Below are positions 23,396 through 33,431 of a DNA stretch of 64,000 nt, in pieces (position 1 is the stretch's first letter; every line of letters begins with the position of its first letter). The notes beneath the pieces were generated by a model. The model saw only the letters and a program-made list of their open reading frames with translations. It was not told the origin of the DNA and searched no databases. The position numbers and the translations under genes were made by a program. The stretch covers positions 9,739,218 to 9,803,217 of the forward strand of contig OZ020514.1 in NCBI GenBank assembly GCA_963971425.1. The letters run 5' to 3'. The stretch is from Bryoerythrophyllum caledonicum. Lineage: Eukaryota; Streptophyta; Bryopsida; Pottiales; Pottiaceae.

Positions 23396-23935
23396 GGTAA
23401 TCTCCCTAGTAACCAATTAAAATCCATAACTAACAATTATAAAATTGGGGAATATCCAACCCACTTCCATCCCATTACCACCCATTCACCCATCCAAATG
23501 GAGGTTTGCTATCAAGGTAGGACAACCCATAACCGACGAGCAACCCAATATCCCTAGTCCCTTCAATATTCTAAGGGAGGAAATCTAGCATGTCTTTCTA
23601 CGACTTATGCATTGACCGATGAATTTATAAGTGATGTGATGATAGGCTACATTTACCCCTTGAAATCTAGGAAGGGAGTGGTATTGTGTTGTCCTACCTT
23701 GGTCAAGACCCCTTACTTTTTGTTGGTGGTTATGGGGGTTGCCTATTAACAGCCACTGGCTAAACATGGCAGCACATTTTGAAAATTCATACCTAATTTA
23801 CAACTCATGGGAAAGATATGAAATCACTTGGGTTGAAACTGTATTTCTATTGGCTATCACTGCAAAATAAATGTACAATTCGTTCTCTTCTCCATATATG
23901 TACATTGCTTAGGTTCACGGTTACAAGACATGGAT
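23396..23935 (+). repeat. Repeat family C, copy 3, interrupted by a nested MITE
   Basis: The two halves (23396-23513 and 23701-23935) are contiguous in copies 1 and 2 but are split here by the 187-bp insert at 23514-23700. The right half carries AAAATTCATACCTAATTTAC and ATGAAATCACTTGGGTTGAA. Confidence 0.7.
23514..23700. mobile_element. 187-bp MITE nested in repeat C
   Basis: Ends are perfect 13-bp inverted repeats, AAGGTAGGACAAC and GTTGTCCTACCTT. The uninterrupted family-C copies (22905-23330 and 7190-7540) provide the empty site. No ORF. Confidence 0.8.
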
Positions 23936-24249
23936 TTGGGTTTCTGAGAAGGATTGATTTTTGTAACAAGGATTGAATTATTCGAGAAAGATTAGTGTTT
24001 GCGAGAAGGATTGATTGATGTTTGCAGGGGTGTACGATGATGTGCATTGTTGTGGTTTGGCACGAGTCAGCAGCTATGGGGGTGTTCGGGAAGCCTCCAG
24101 TGGCCAAGAAGGTGAGCCATGTGTTGGAGAAGAATCCTTCGTGTCTGTCATACATGATAAAAAAAAGAAGTGGACATCACTTTCACCAGGACGGCTAAGA
24201 CAACCAAAAACCCTGCACTTTCATACTGCTATCCTCAATAAGGAATAAC
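23936..24249. other. Unassigned DNA
   Basis: Overlapping frames of 77 codons (plus) and 102 codons (minus) show no recognisable motif. No gene called. Confidence 0.35.
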
Positions 24250-24500
24250 CCTGATGCTCCAATGAAGGACTATCCGTGTTTTTGATATTGCAACTGGTCA
24301 ATCAGTTGCGAAGCAATTACTGGAGCAACATCACAAATAGAGTGGCTTAAAGACATCGAAACATTAATTTACGTAACTCAAGATGAAGTGCACCGACCAT
24401 TCAAGGTTTGCAAACTTCACCTTCTCAACGTGCCATTGGGGCTTGGTTCAGAAGCTGCACATGTTTATGATTTGGAGAGAAGTTACAGTAGATTTCATAC
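24250..24500 (+). pseudogene. Prolyl oligopeptidase / oligopeptidase B fragment
   Basis: Two plus frames together give a piece of the S9 N-terminal propeller region: first IRVFDIATGQSV (about 24270-24315), then, after a frame change near 24325, SQIEWLKDIETLIYVTQDEV and HRPFKVCKLHLLNVPLG up to about 24480. The motif TLIYVTQDE(V/I)HRP is characteristic of oligopeptidase B-like S9A proteases. A stop ends the first frame and nothing of the catalytic alpha/beta-hydrolase domain is present, so this is a short dead fragment. It has no intron in this piece, so it may have been a captured exon. Confidence 0.65.
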
Positions 24501-24638
24501 GTGTGTTTTCTTGCTGTTCAATATTTGGTTCAGGATTATCCACACCCGGTGGCTTTAGCTGCCTTTGCAAGAGTGGATTAGATTTTTTGATTGCTGGCTC
24601 TGTTTAAATTTGGCGACACAAATTAAGACACAAATTAA

Positions 24639-25162
24639 GGTAGAGGCACCCAATTCCGATCAGTAGAGTATGCATGGCATGGTGCATGAAAATGGCAAAT
24701 GTATGAAATGGTGCATGAAGGGACCCAAAACGGATAACTCAAAATCTGAAAACACCACTCATTATCCGCATTGGGTCATGAAGTGTGCAATTTTGGGTTG
24801 CTCCACCTCAATTGAGCTCTCATTGGTGGCCTTGCCTCAAAAGTCAAACAAGGCCGATCGACATTGGGTACCCTCCATGGGTTGGTTATCCATGGCATGT
24901 CTTCTCTCTTTTACTCACTCTCACTTGTTGGCATTGGGCAAAGGAGGGCACTAAATCTCACCTACTCTATAGTTTGATTATGGGCTCCGGTGGTTTTTGG
25001 GTTTTTATATTCTATATCAGTTGCAAATCTTTATGATTAAATTTGAAAAAATATTTGTTGAGTTTCATTCCTAATTCCGCATCTTTCTACATAATTTTTT
25101 TGACATTCAATGCCATTTGAGTCCAGAACTGGCTTAAGTGATCGAAATTGGGTGCCTCTACC
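24639..25162. mobile_element. TTAA-flanked MITE with 24-bp inverted ends
   Basis: Left end GGTAGAGGCACCCAATTCCG; the right end is the inverted copy with T for C at one position. TTAA lies on both sides (24635-24638 and 25163-25166), a piggyBac-type target sequence, though TTAA is its own complement and could belong to the ends. Length is 524 bp. Internal frames (94 and 83 codons) have no recognisable domain. Confidence 0.7.
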
Positions 25163-25411
25163 TTAATCAACACACAATTTGACTTGTTGCCCCCAATGGG
25201 AGGGAACATAAAGTTGACATAAACTGGGCATTGTGGCAACTAGCTTTCTTTCCGTATTTAACTCCATTTCCGTATTTCTTTTTCAATGTGAGCTTTGTCC
25301 TCGTATTTGATTACGGGGGACTTGGGTGGTGTGGGCAAAACCACGGCAAGAAAAATCCCTGAAACCCTAAATCGTGAAGCATTGTAATTAAATTACATGA
25401 GGATTAATATT

Positions 25412-25690
25412 GGCCAGGGAGAATTGACCCCCTTGCTCATCCTTACCCGAGGTGGCCACGAGGTGGTGGGGCCAAACCTAGCCCTTATTTTGTTTTTGGA
25501 TGGGGCCCTATTTATAGCAAGGGAGGGTTCTCTGAGGTAAACAATAGCCATAGGCCCCAAATTTGTCCAAAAAAATCCAAGAAAAGCCTCTAGACCCCCC
25601 AAAATAAGAGGGCCAGAAAAATGACCCCATGCTATTAAGACAGGGCCCACCTCGGGTAAGGACGAGCGAGGGGGTCAATTCTCCCTGGCC
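25412..25690. mobile_element. MITE with 44-bp terminal inverted repeats
   Basis: The left end starts GGCCAGGGAGAATTGACCCC and pairs with the right end over 44 bp with two mismatches. Length is 279 bp. The interior resembles the element at 14719-14942. No clear target duplication. No coding capacity. Confidence 0.9.
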
Positions 25691-25799
25691 GTTTATACTT
25701 GTATATGTTTTATCTTCTGTAGTCTCAACATCATATCAACATCAGCATCACATCAGAGGTGAAGAACCACGCGACCGAGCTTGGGAGCACAATCTAGTA

Positions 25800-26012
25800 T
25801 ATATGTAATAAAGTTTAGCAAGCACCTTACACCTTCGGATTGAAGATTTCCCGACTAACATCTTTCATTTGGAGGTCATTTCAATCAATCTGAACCTTAT
25901 CATGTACAACACCATGCATGTCGAATACTGTAGTCACCATATTCAAACACGACACTGTAAATATAGAATATTGTGGTCACCAGTGGCACCTTCTAACGTT
26001 TAGGGGTTAAAG
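25800..26012 (+). repeat. Repeat family B copy flanking the SDR pseudogene (left)
   Basis: Contains AACATCTTTCATTTGGAGGT, TGAACCTTATCATG and CCAGTGGCACCT, and ends CGTTTAGGGGTTAAAG. Same orientation as the copy at 27060-27245. Confidence 0.7.
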
Positions 26013-26164
26013 AATCAGAATTGGAGAGAATACTCTTTCAAAATAGAATGCAAAAGTCGAAGATGGTGACGTTCTGATTCATAAGGAGGACGTTGATTAT
26101 CTTAATTCTCGGACTGATAAGCAGTTTGAGATTCAAAAATATTGCTGGTGTAGAGTAAAGGTAT

Positions 26165-26749
26165 GAGACGACTCGATGAGGTTGTGGCCGCTGACGAAGC
26201 TGGCGTCGTCGCTGGCGAGGAACAAGGCAGCTTTGGCGACGTCGTCCGCGGTGAGAAGCTGGCCTTACATGTTGCGGATGATGTCCTCGATCTCGGCGAC
26301 GGTGATGCCGGGGAGCTGCTCGCGGAAGAATGGGAAAGCCAACGGCGTGGGACCATGACGGGGACCATGACGGGTGCCGCGTGCTTCATCCCTAGGAGCG
26401 CGCCGCGCACGTTCACGGCGTACACCCAATCCATGTCCTCAACCCGAAGTACCTGCAGGCTGATGTCGATCGGTCCGACCACGGCGGCGTTGCTGTACAT
26501 GGTGTCCAGGCGGCCGCGCGCGCACTGCGGAGTTCACCAGCGCCTCGACTTCCTTCTCCTGCGTGACGCATTCGGAGCTAGCGCATTCGGAGCTAGCGCG
26601 CGCGCCAGATCCGCCCCGAGGGAGTCCTGCACGTAGCCGATCACCACAAAGATCGCGCCGTGCGCCACCAACAACCGCACCGTCGCCGCTCCTATCCCGC
26701 TAGCGCCGCCCGTGATCACCGCCACTTTCCCCTCCAATCTGCTCGCCAT
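26165..26749 (-). pseudogene. Short-chain dehydrogenase/reductase (SDR) pseudogene
   Basis: The N-terminus is intact: MASRLEGKVAVITGGASGIG includes the TGxxxGIG dinucleotide-binding motif. A 15-bp duplication (ALAPNALAPNAS) follows, and a first frameshift near 26515 separates TQEKEVEALVNSAV from the SNAAVVGP (NNAG-type) region. After VYAVNVRGALLGMKHAA a 12-bp duplication (VMVPVMVP) marks the edge of a large deletion that removes the catalytic Tyr-x-x-x-Lys segment. The C-terminal part (LPGITVAEIEDIIRNM, LLTADDVAKAALFLASDDAS, FVSGHNL) is interrupted by a stop after RNM. The gene had no introns here and is far GC-richer than its flanks. It resembles plant ABA2/xanthoxin-dehydrogenase-type or secoisolariciresinol-dehydrogenase-type SDRs. 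Non-functional. Confidence 0.85.
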
Positions 26750-27059
26750 GACCCTAGCTTATCAATTACCTCACACACACCTTCCCGTCCAATCTCATGT
26801 GCAGCAAAACCACTGCGCGCATCCCGAATACCCCAGCTCACCAACCTGAACGGAATTCAAAACTCAACCTCATCACCTCTTCGTTGCCGTGGAAGGCTCT
26901 GGACTCGCATGGTCTTGCGTCGTCGCCATTAGTTGCATCGAAGACGTGCGCCTAATCTGCTTCAAACATCACATGCCGCTTCGATCATGTCTCGGCGACA
27001 TGACTGCATTGTGCATCTCTCGCAAGATCTGTCTCTCGCGACACTACCACCAAAAACGT

Positions 27060-27245
27060 CAGGCACGTATTTTACTCTGTAGAACATGAAAAATGTATTA
27101 AAGTTTAGCAAGCACCATACACCTTTGGATTGAAAATCCTTCAACTAACATCTTTCAATTGGAGGTCATTTCAATCAATCTGAACCTTATCATGTTGAAA
27201 TACTTTGGCCACCAGTGGCACCTCCTGACGTTTAAGGCTTAATTC
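27060..27245 (+). repeat. Repeat family B copy flanking the SDR pseudogene (right)
   Basis: Shares AAAGTTTAGCAAGCACC, TGGAGGTCATTTCAATCAAT and CCAGTGGCACCTCCTGACGT with the left copy at 25800-26012, in direct orientation. Confidence 0.7.
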
Positions 27246-27974
27246 CAAATGTTTCGCTTTTCACTCACTGAAAACCTGGAGAAAGTCACAATTTTGTGAC
27301 GAACTTCGGTCACGCTCTTTGCAAAACCGACAGAATAGTAAGTGAAAATCTACAGGTTCGATTTGAAAAACGATTGAGAGATTTCGCACTGTAATTCTGC
27401 AAACTCCAAGATAATGTAAAAGTGTTGAAGTGTCGAATTTAGAGAGTCGAAAACAGCCCCATCTGTAGTACTCGTGTTTTCAAAGCTTCAGAGTTTTCCA
27501 TCCATCTCGATCTGGAAATAGTTTGCTCCATGACTACTTTTCATGGCTTCTCACGTTCATATCCAATTAATGCAACTCCTTAATCAATAACGATTGGGCA
27601 ATCGATAGGTAAACAAAATGACATTCAATGGAAAGAAGAAAGTTTTTTCACATGATGGTATAGTTACATGATGGGATAGTTTCAATGCACAGAGAAAGTT
27701 ACTAGTTCTATCTAAAAAAGGTTAAAACTTGGGCATTTAGGGATAACATGTACCAAATCACATAAAATAGCCACCGTTCAATTTAGTACAACCTGAAAGT
27801 CAGGTCTCCAATTCCTTGTCTCGCTAAATAAGGGCTCCAAACACAAGCATACACAACCTCAGGCTCAAGATTGGAACTAAAATCAATGCTAAATGGTTTC
27901 ATATCCTAAATAAAAGGATAAATTTTACCAGGCTATCCAAATGCGAAACTAATTCAGATAGTACCACCTCTTCT
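27246..27974. other. Region downstream of the Mic1 gene
   Basis: Contains a half-arm related to the 3309-3393 fold-back (near 27440-27470, AAAACAGCCCCAT). The part adjacent to 27974 should include the Mic1 3' UTR. No other gene seen. Confidence 0.4.
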
Positions 27975-30900
27975 TCAGCTAAAGCCGTTGTCATTTCCGT
28001 TGGCAGCAGTGGTGCACTGCTGCTGGTTCAAGCGAGAGGAGTACACGTTGAAGTCGGGTGTCTGGTGAAATCCTGGCAAGAAATCTAAGTAGAATCGGAA
28101 CACGGACGAGAGCTTCTGAATGTCGTTGGTGCGCTCTGCAGCTTCCAGAAACATCGCTGGCGGTAAAGCATCCACCTGCACATCCAATTGCAAACAACAG
28201 GAATGAATTCCTTGAAAAATTCCTTGCACCAACATGGGTTTGGAAAGGGAACGTACTTTCCACATAGACATTAGAGCTGTTCGTAGAAGATACGTTTTCA
28301 CTCATCATCTCAAATGACTGAAAGGCGGCTAATATACATGCAAACTCTATTAAATCTCAAACTACTTTGACTTGAGTTTTGAGACTACCAAGCTCGTTCA
28401 AATCTGATTCTAATTGAAAGACCACTAAGCTCTTCTATGGATCTGATGACTGTTTAGAGTGAGGAAAGAGTAGTGTAATAAGTCAAAAGAGGGGGTAACT
28501 TTGGGTGGCTTTACAAAAACTCTGCTACATTTTCTTCTGATCTAATGAACAGTGAACAAATTGCAGCAAAATTTCAAACAGAGGAGTCATGTTCTCGAAA
28601 CTTGGGTTATTTTACAAATAAGTCTATTACCACTAAGAAAGGCCCTCATGCGTTGAAGAGAAAATGTAGAGCATAATAATTATGTAGGGGCTCGTACCTT
28701 GTTCTGTCGCATGTAACGGAGGCCTTCAAGGAGGCGCCCATCTTGCAGGAGAACCTTCACATAATCAGAGTGGGCGTGAAGAAGGCGCAGCATTTCCATT
28801 CCCAGTTTCCTCGTCTCCACATTGTTGGCGCCAACATCCAACAATTGCAAGGCAACAGCTCTTGATGGATCGATCAGTTTCCCAGCAACGAACTGCTGAA
28901 GCTCATGATATCTCTCTTCACGCCCCAGCAACTGAACCAGCAACGCTTGCAGGGCTGATGGCACGCGGACGTTCTCCTTGGAAGTGCTGATGCAAGTGGA
29001 AAAGGCAACACTGGTCCATTGTTAGAGCGTATGTTTCCACAAACAACAAAATTGTTGAACATTGCATCAAATTCAAAAATTCAAAAAAAACATGTGATTC
29101 GACATAGATCATGTATCAAGGACGCAGTTTACATCTGAGGGCATCTAAAGTAAAGTGGTATGACGTGATTACCTGCGCATGTACTCTACAATAGTTGCGA
29201 CCAGAAATGTTGTGTCTGTACCAATCTCCTCTTCAAGGGCAAGAAAGACACTTTGCTGCATGTCTTCTGGTGAGATAAAAGGCGCAGGCAGCCCCATCCG
29301 AAGCCCCTGTAAACCTGAGCCTATGAGAGATGCAGTATTCGAGGTTGAGGCCTCCATGGTGCTACCTTTGCTTCCCTCCCTGCTAAGAGCCATGCGTGAC
29401 GCAATTGATGCATTAGTGCATATCTAAAGACATCAAGGTTGCTCAAACCAGTCAGCGATCCAAACCCAACTACACAGATCAATCTGAGAGCCACACTTTC
29501 ACCGGTAACTCAGGTAAGACAAAGTGAAATCTGTAATTTATCCATGAAATCTACGAGTTATCTTCCAATTCCAGAATTAGTCCAGGTTTTAGTTATTAGT
29601 CCGAGTCGGACTAAACAAGATAAATCTCACTTAATCGAAGGCTCTAACCTGCTGCTGCTACTTGGAGTTGAATATTGTTCCCCACTGGGGGATACTGAGC
29701 CTGGTGCCTCTTCGATCTCCGAGCTCATAACGCTCTCTGGATCGGACACAAGGTCCGCATCATCCACTATATCGTGTGCCTTTGCCTTGCCCATGGGACT
29801 CGGAGAAGATTGCACACCCGCTGCTTGCATTCCGGAAGTTCCAGTCAAGGGCGCTGCTGGCAAACACCGAACACACTTCCAATATGAGTGCCGACCAAGC
29901 CACGGCAATAGTAATATCCAACTTTAACCAATAGCAATATCCAACAGCTGAGTACACTTTCCAGATGCGAAGTATGCCTGGAAACGCACCTTTAGGTCCT
30001 GCACTTAGAGTGATAGTTCCTGCTGTGGACTTGATAGGTTGGTAACCTGAACCGCCGGTCCCAGCTGGTGGCCGTGAAGCTGCGGCATAGGAGGAAGTAA
30101 CCACGTCCATGGCAGACGCAATCAGGGGCAAAGGGCGGTGTTCCATTATCATGGACTTCATCAAAAGCAGTGAGAGCTCCTTGGCCTACATAACTGAGAA
30201 CATCAGTGTTCTGCATGGAAAAAAGCAGGAAGACAATAATGAACCGCACAAAACAGATTCATCATGATTCAAGTGCGAGAAAACGAAGTACAAACAGTTA
30301 AGCAGGAATTGATGAGCATCAAACCTTAGGAGCTTCAAATCGCCGACGCTGTAAGAAAGATAGTAACGATGGAAGATTTGAGGAACTGGCAGCTACTGCC
30401 TGGTTGACACAAACGAACAATAATAAGTCCTGCAACAAAAGGAAGATCAAACCATCCCAGGGAAAGAACTAAGAGAATCTAGTGACAACAGATATCGAAA
30501 ATATGGTGCTTCAGTTCACCATCTAGTTACGAAAAAGCTCATGGGCTTTAACGTTCGTGTGCATACAGATCTATAAGAGAAACTCACAAATTAAAATGGA
30601 TTAACAAAGGCAGGTATGCACACCTCCAAGTCAAGCCGAACACGCCACAGAAGACCATGCATGTGGTCCAGCACAAGGTCTGGGTTGATGAACACCCAAC
30701 CCTCACCGTATATTGTTGCTTCCGCAGATGATAAAGTAGACTTTTTAGAGGCTTTCCCTGACCCCTGAGAGTAGGGAGGAAAACCCCTCAAAAGAAGCGG
30801 GAGAGGAGCCGAGATCGGACCCTTCGGATCTGTCAAAATGTCGTAGAGGAGGACTACCTGAGAGTCCGTTTGATGGACCATAAGCACGTTATCAACTACA

Positions 30901-33399
30901 CTAATTGCCACATGTGGAGAGAATATAGGCAGCGATCCCTGCAGCCATATCAGACAGACTTTGTCAGATTCCAACAAAAGGTGAGTCAACCAACAATTTT
31001 GAACGACACCGCTCTCTTCGGACATCACCATCAAGTGCAACTGATTATGATCATACATTTAGTTTAAAACCTCGATGTGGACATAGTTTCAAATGGCAAT
31101 GTTGACAGACCTCTAGATGCAGGTTGAATGTCTCGAAGTGAGACGCAAAGTTATGACACGGAATGCAAAAGAGAAGAAGCAGGGTCGACCAAATGCGCAA
31201 AAATCCCTGAAAAGAGGCAATAAATTGGTCTAACGACAGCACTCTACTCGGCAACTCATGAGCACAAAGGTTGATAAGACAAATGACCAATTCAACCTAG
31301 AGGCTTTGGGTGAACCCCTTAACACAACAAAGGTATACCAAATTGGCACCAGAAACGCATGCTTCGTTCACTTCCGTCAGTTCGGTACATGGTGACTCTC
31401 TAAACATAAAACATTGCCAAATTAAAAAGATGTCCAACAACATGGAAAACCAGCACGAGGATCTTACGACATCTACCTGAGGTACAACGGCATCCCTGTA
31501 AAATCGATACATGTGCAGTTGCAAAGCCAACCTATCTACCTGCACGCAATACAGCCTTCCATACCTGTCCAAAGTTCATGTGAGTTCTGAGCCAATCACA
31601 TCTTCTACCATTATCAATTAGTTTGAAAAGGGGGTAAAGAAGTGAAACAGAATCGTTTAACTATTGAAAGAGTCAGAAAGCATATTCCTACAAGAAGAAT
31701 ACAGAAATTTATCAATTGAACTTAAAAGTATTCTATTCATCCAAGGCCAATTTCTAGTGCACATTTTACACCCATTTGCAAATATGCGCTCACATGGTAG
31801 TTATTCGAATATCTTCAGGAGCTAGCACAGGCTTGCGATTCGATTCATGTTTGGCCATTGTGACATCGTACTTGGGTAGCCTCACGATCCCCCCTGCGGC
31901 AAACTGAGCAATCATGTACGTATTCAGTCACATTGAGCATCTTTTCAACCGATCAGACAAGCCAAGTCCACTCCCTGCCAACTTCCTACATGAAAAACTC
32001 AGAACAAAATCTCTTGGAGCCAAGAGATGATAAACCAAGCGGGTCCAAAATGATAGGTAGATAGGCAACCTGAAATCCAGACAGAGTTTTGCATTGCATG
32101 CCCGAGGCAAGCAGTACGAGACGGCTCTCGTGCGTGTAGACATACCAGCTAACATTCGCCTTCTTGTACTCCACCAGTTTCAAGCCATTCTTACTTAGGT
32201 ACAAGGTGTACATCTCTAGCCCACTGATCCATGCAGAGGAATTCACATTTGCCACTAAGTTAGCATTAAACGAACAAAACACGTTGGCAGACTATTTCGA
32301 GCACTACATGACAATAGACTCACTAAGCAAGGAGGGATTAGTGGAGATAACAAAAAATTAACTGAATCGTACCTTGTAGTGACGAAAACAATGTCACAGG
32401 AAGGACAATCTGTCCAAAAGAACCCCAGGATCCGATCTGAGCCACTTCTACACTGCTGTTTGAATCCAGTACAACTCTCCTTATTCACAAACTCTATCTC
32501 TTGATTGGTTCGCTGAATAGCTAGTATCTTCCCGTCCAACGAATATCTAACTCCCAGAATAGGCCCTTCCTTGATGTTGGTCACACCAGGTGCCTCTGCA
32601 GGCGGATGCTGATTCGTCGGCCATGAATATACCTGCACACCACTTCCCAGATCCAGTTATCAGTCATGTGGAAATCACTTTGTTATTTGTAAAGTCACGC
32701 AAAGTTTCGATAAAAATACCTCCTTAAAAATCATCTCTAAATGGTTCTCAAATAATCTATAATCACCTCAAAGGAGAAAAAGGCAGCTAATATTCATGGT
32801 TGATCTTATGCAAACTGTTTCTTCACTCTCAGAGACGGCTAAAACTCTTTGACTTGAGTTTAAAGATCATCAAGCTCTTCCATTGACGGATTCTAAGACC
32901 ATCAAGCTCTTCTATTGATAGAACTATTTAGAGTGGATGAAGACCAGTATAATGAGTCAAAAGAGGGGCGCCTTTCTGGACTCTACAAATGAAGATTGCA
33001 ATCAAAAGACCATCGAGCTCTTCTATTGATCATATTACCATTTAAAGTAACTTAAAAGGAAAGGGTATCTTATTAAACTGTAGGTATCTTTACAAATAAA
33101 CATTCTAATAACTATTTAGACTGGACAAATAGTAGTCGAAAGAGGGGGTATCCTACTGAAACTCTAGGTGGCTAACTCTGATAAACCAAATGAACTGAGC
33201 CAGGTTGAGTGATCACCTTGCTCGGCGCAGGCACAAGCAGCAGCTTGTTGCCATCATCATACATCACGCCGGCAGCTCCTGGGATGTCGCATCGCAAAGG
33301 CGGGTACTGGATATAGGCATGCGACTTCGCCCCTCCTGCCCCAATCCCTATCCCCCCACCCCCTGAGCTCGACGAAGAAGCGCCCTCCGTGAGCCCCAT
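27975..33399 (-). CDS. RMC1: Mic1-domain protein, RMC1/Bulli homologue (regulator of Mon1-Ccz1), 12 exons, 772 aa
   Basis: Exons: 33217-33399, 32373-32632, 32070-32223, 31794-31903, 31477-31564, 30624-30938, 30325-30429, 29990-30185, 29649-29856, 29173-29382, 28698-28986 and 27975-28175. All are GT-AG, phases match at every junction, and total coding length is 2319 nt. The protein starts MGLTEGASSSSSGGGG. It has an N-terminal WD40-like propeller (YIQYPPLRCD, GPILGVRYSLDGK, ILGFFWTDCPSCD, YTHESRLVLLASGMQC, YGRLYCVQVDR). The C-terminal helical Mic1 domain contains LQALLVQLLGREERYHELQQ, RKLGMEMLRLLHAHSDYVKV and FLEAAERTNDIQKLSSVFRF. In animals RMC1 is a subunit of the Mon1-Ccz1 GEF complex activating Rab7 in endolysosomal traffic; the same role is inferred here. 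The exon starting at 29382 has a weak acceptor, chosen because it keeps phase. The start is 32 bp after the stop of the CX9C gene. Confidence 0.93.
32830..33170. repeat. Intronic repeat family F
   Basis: The motif ACCATCAAGCTCTTCTATTG with GTCAAAAGAGGGG occurs repeatedly in intron 1 of the Mic1 gene (about 32870, 32890, 33010). It recurs near 28410-28490 in intron 11 and, reversed (CAATAGAAGAGCTTGGTG), at 33708-33960 in the CX9C gene intron. These are degenerate copies of one element. Confidence 0.6.
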
Positions 33400-33431
33400 C
33401 CTTGCCTACCACCTACTCAATAACGTCTCAA

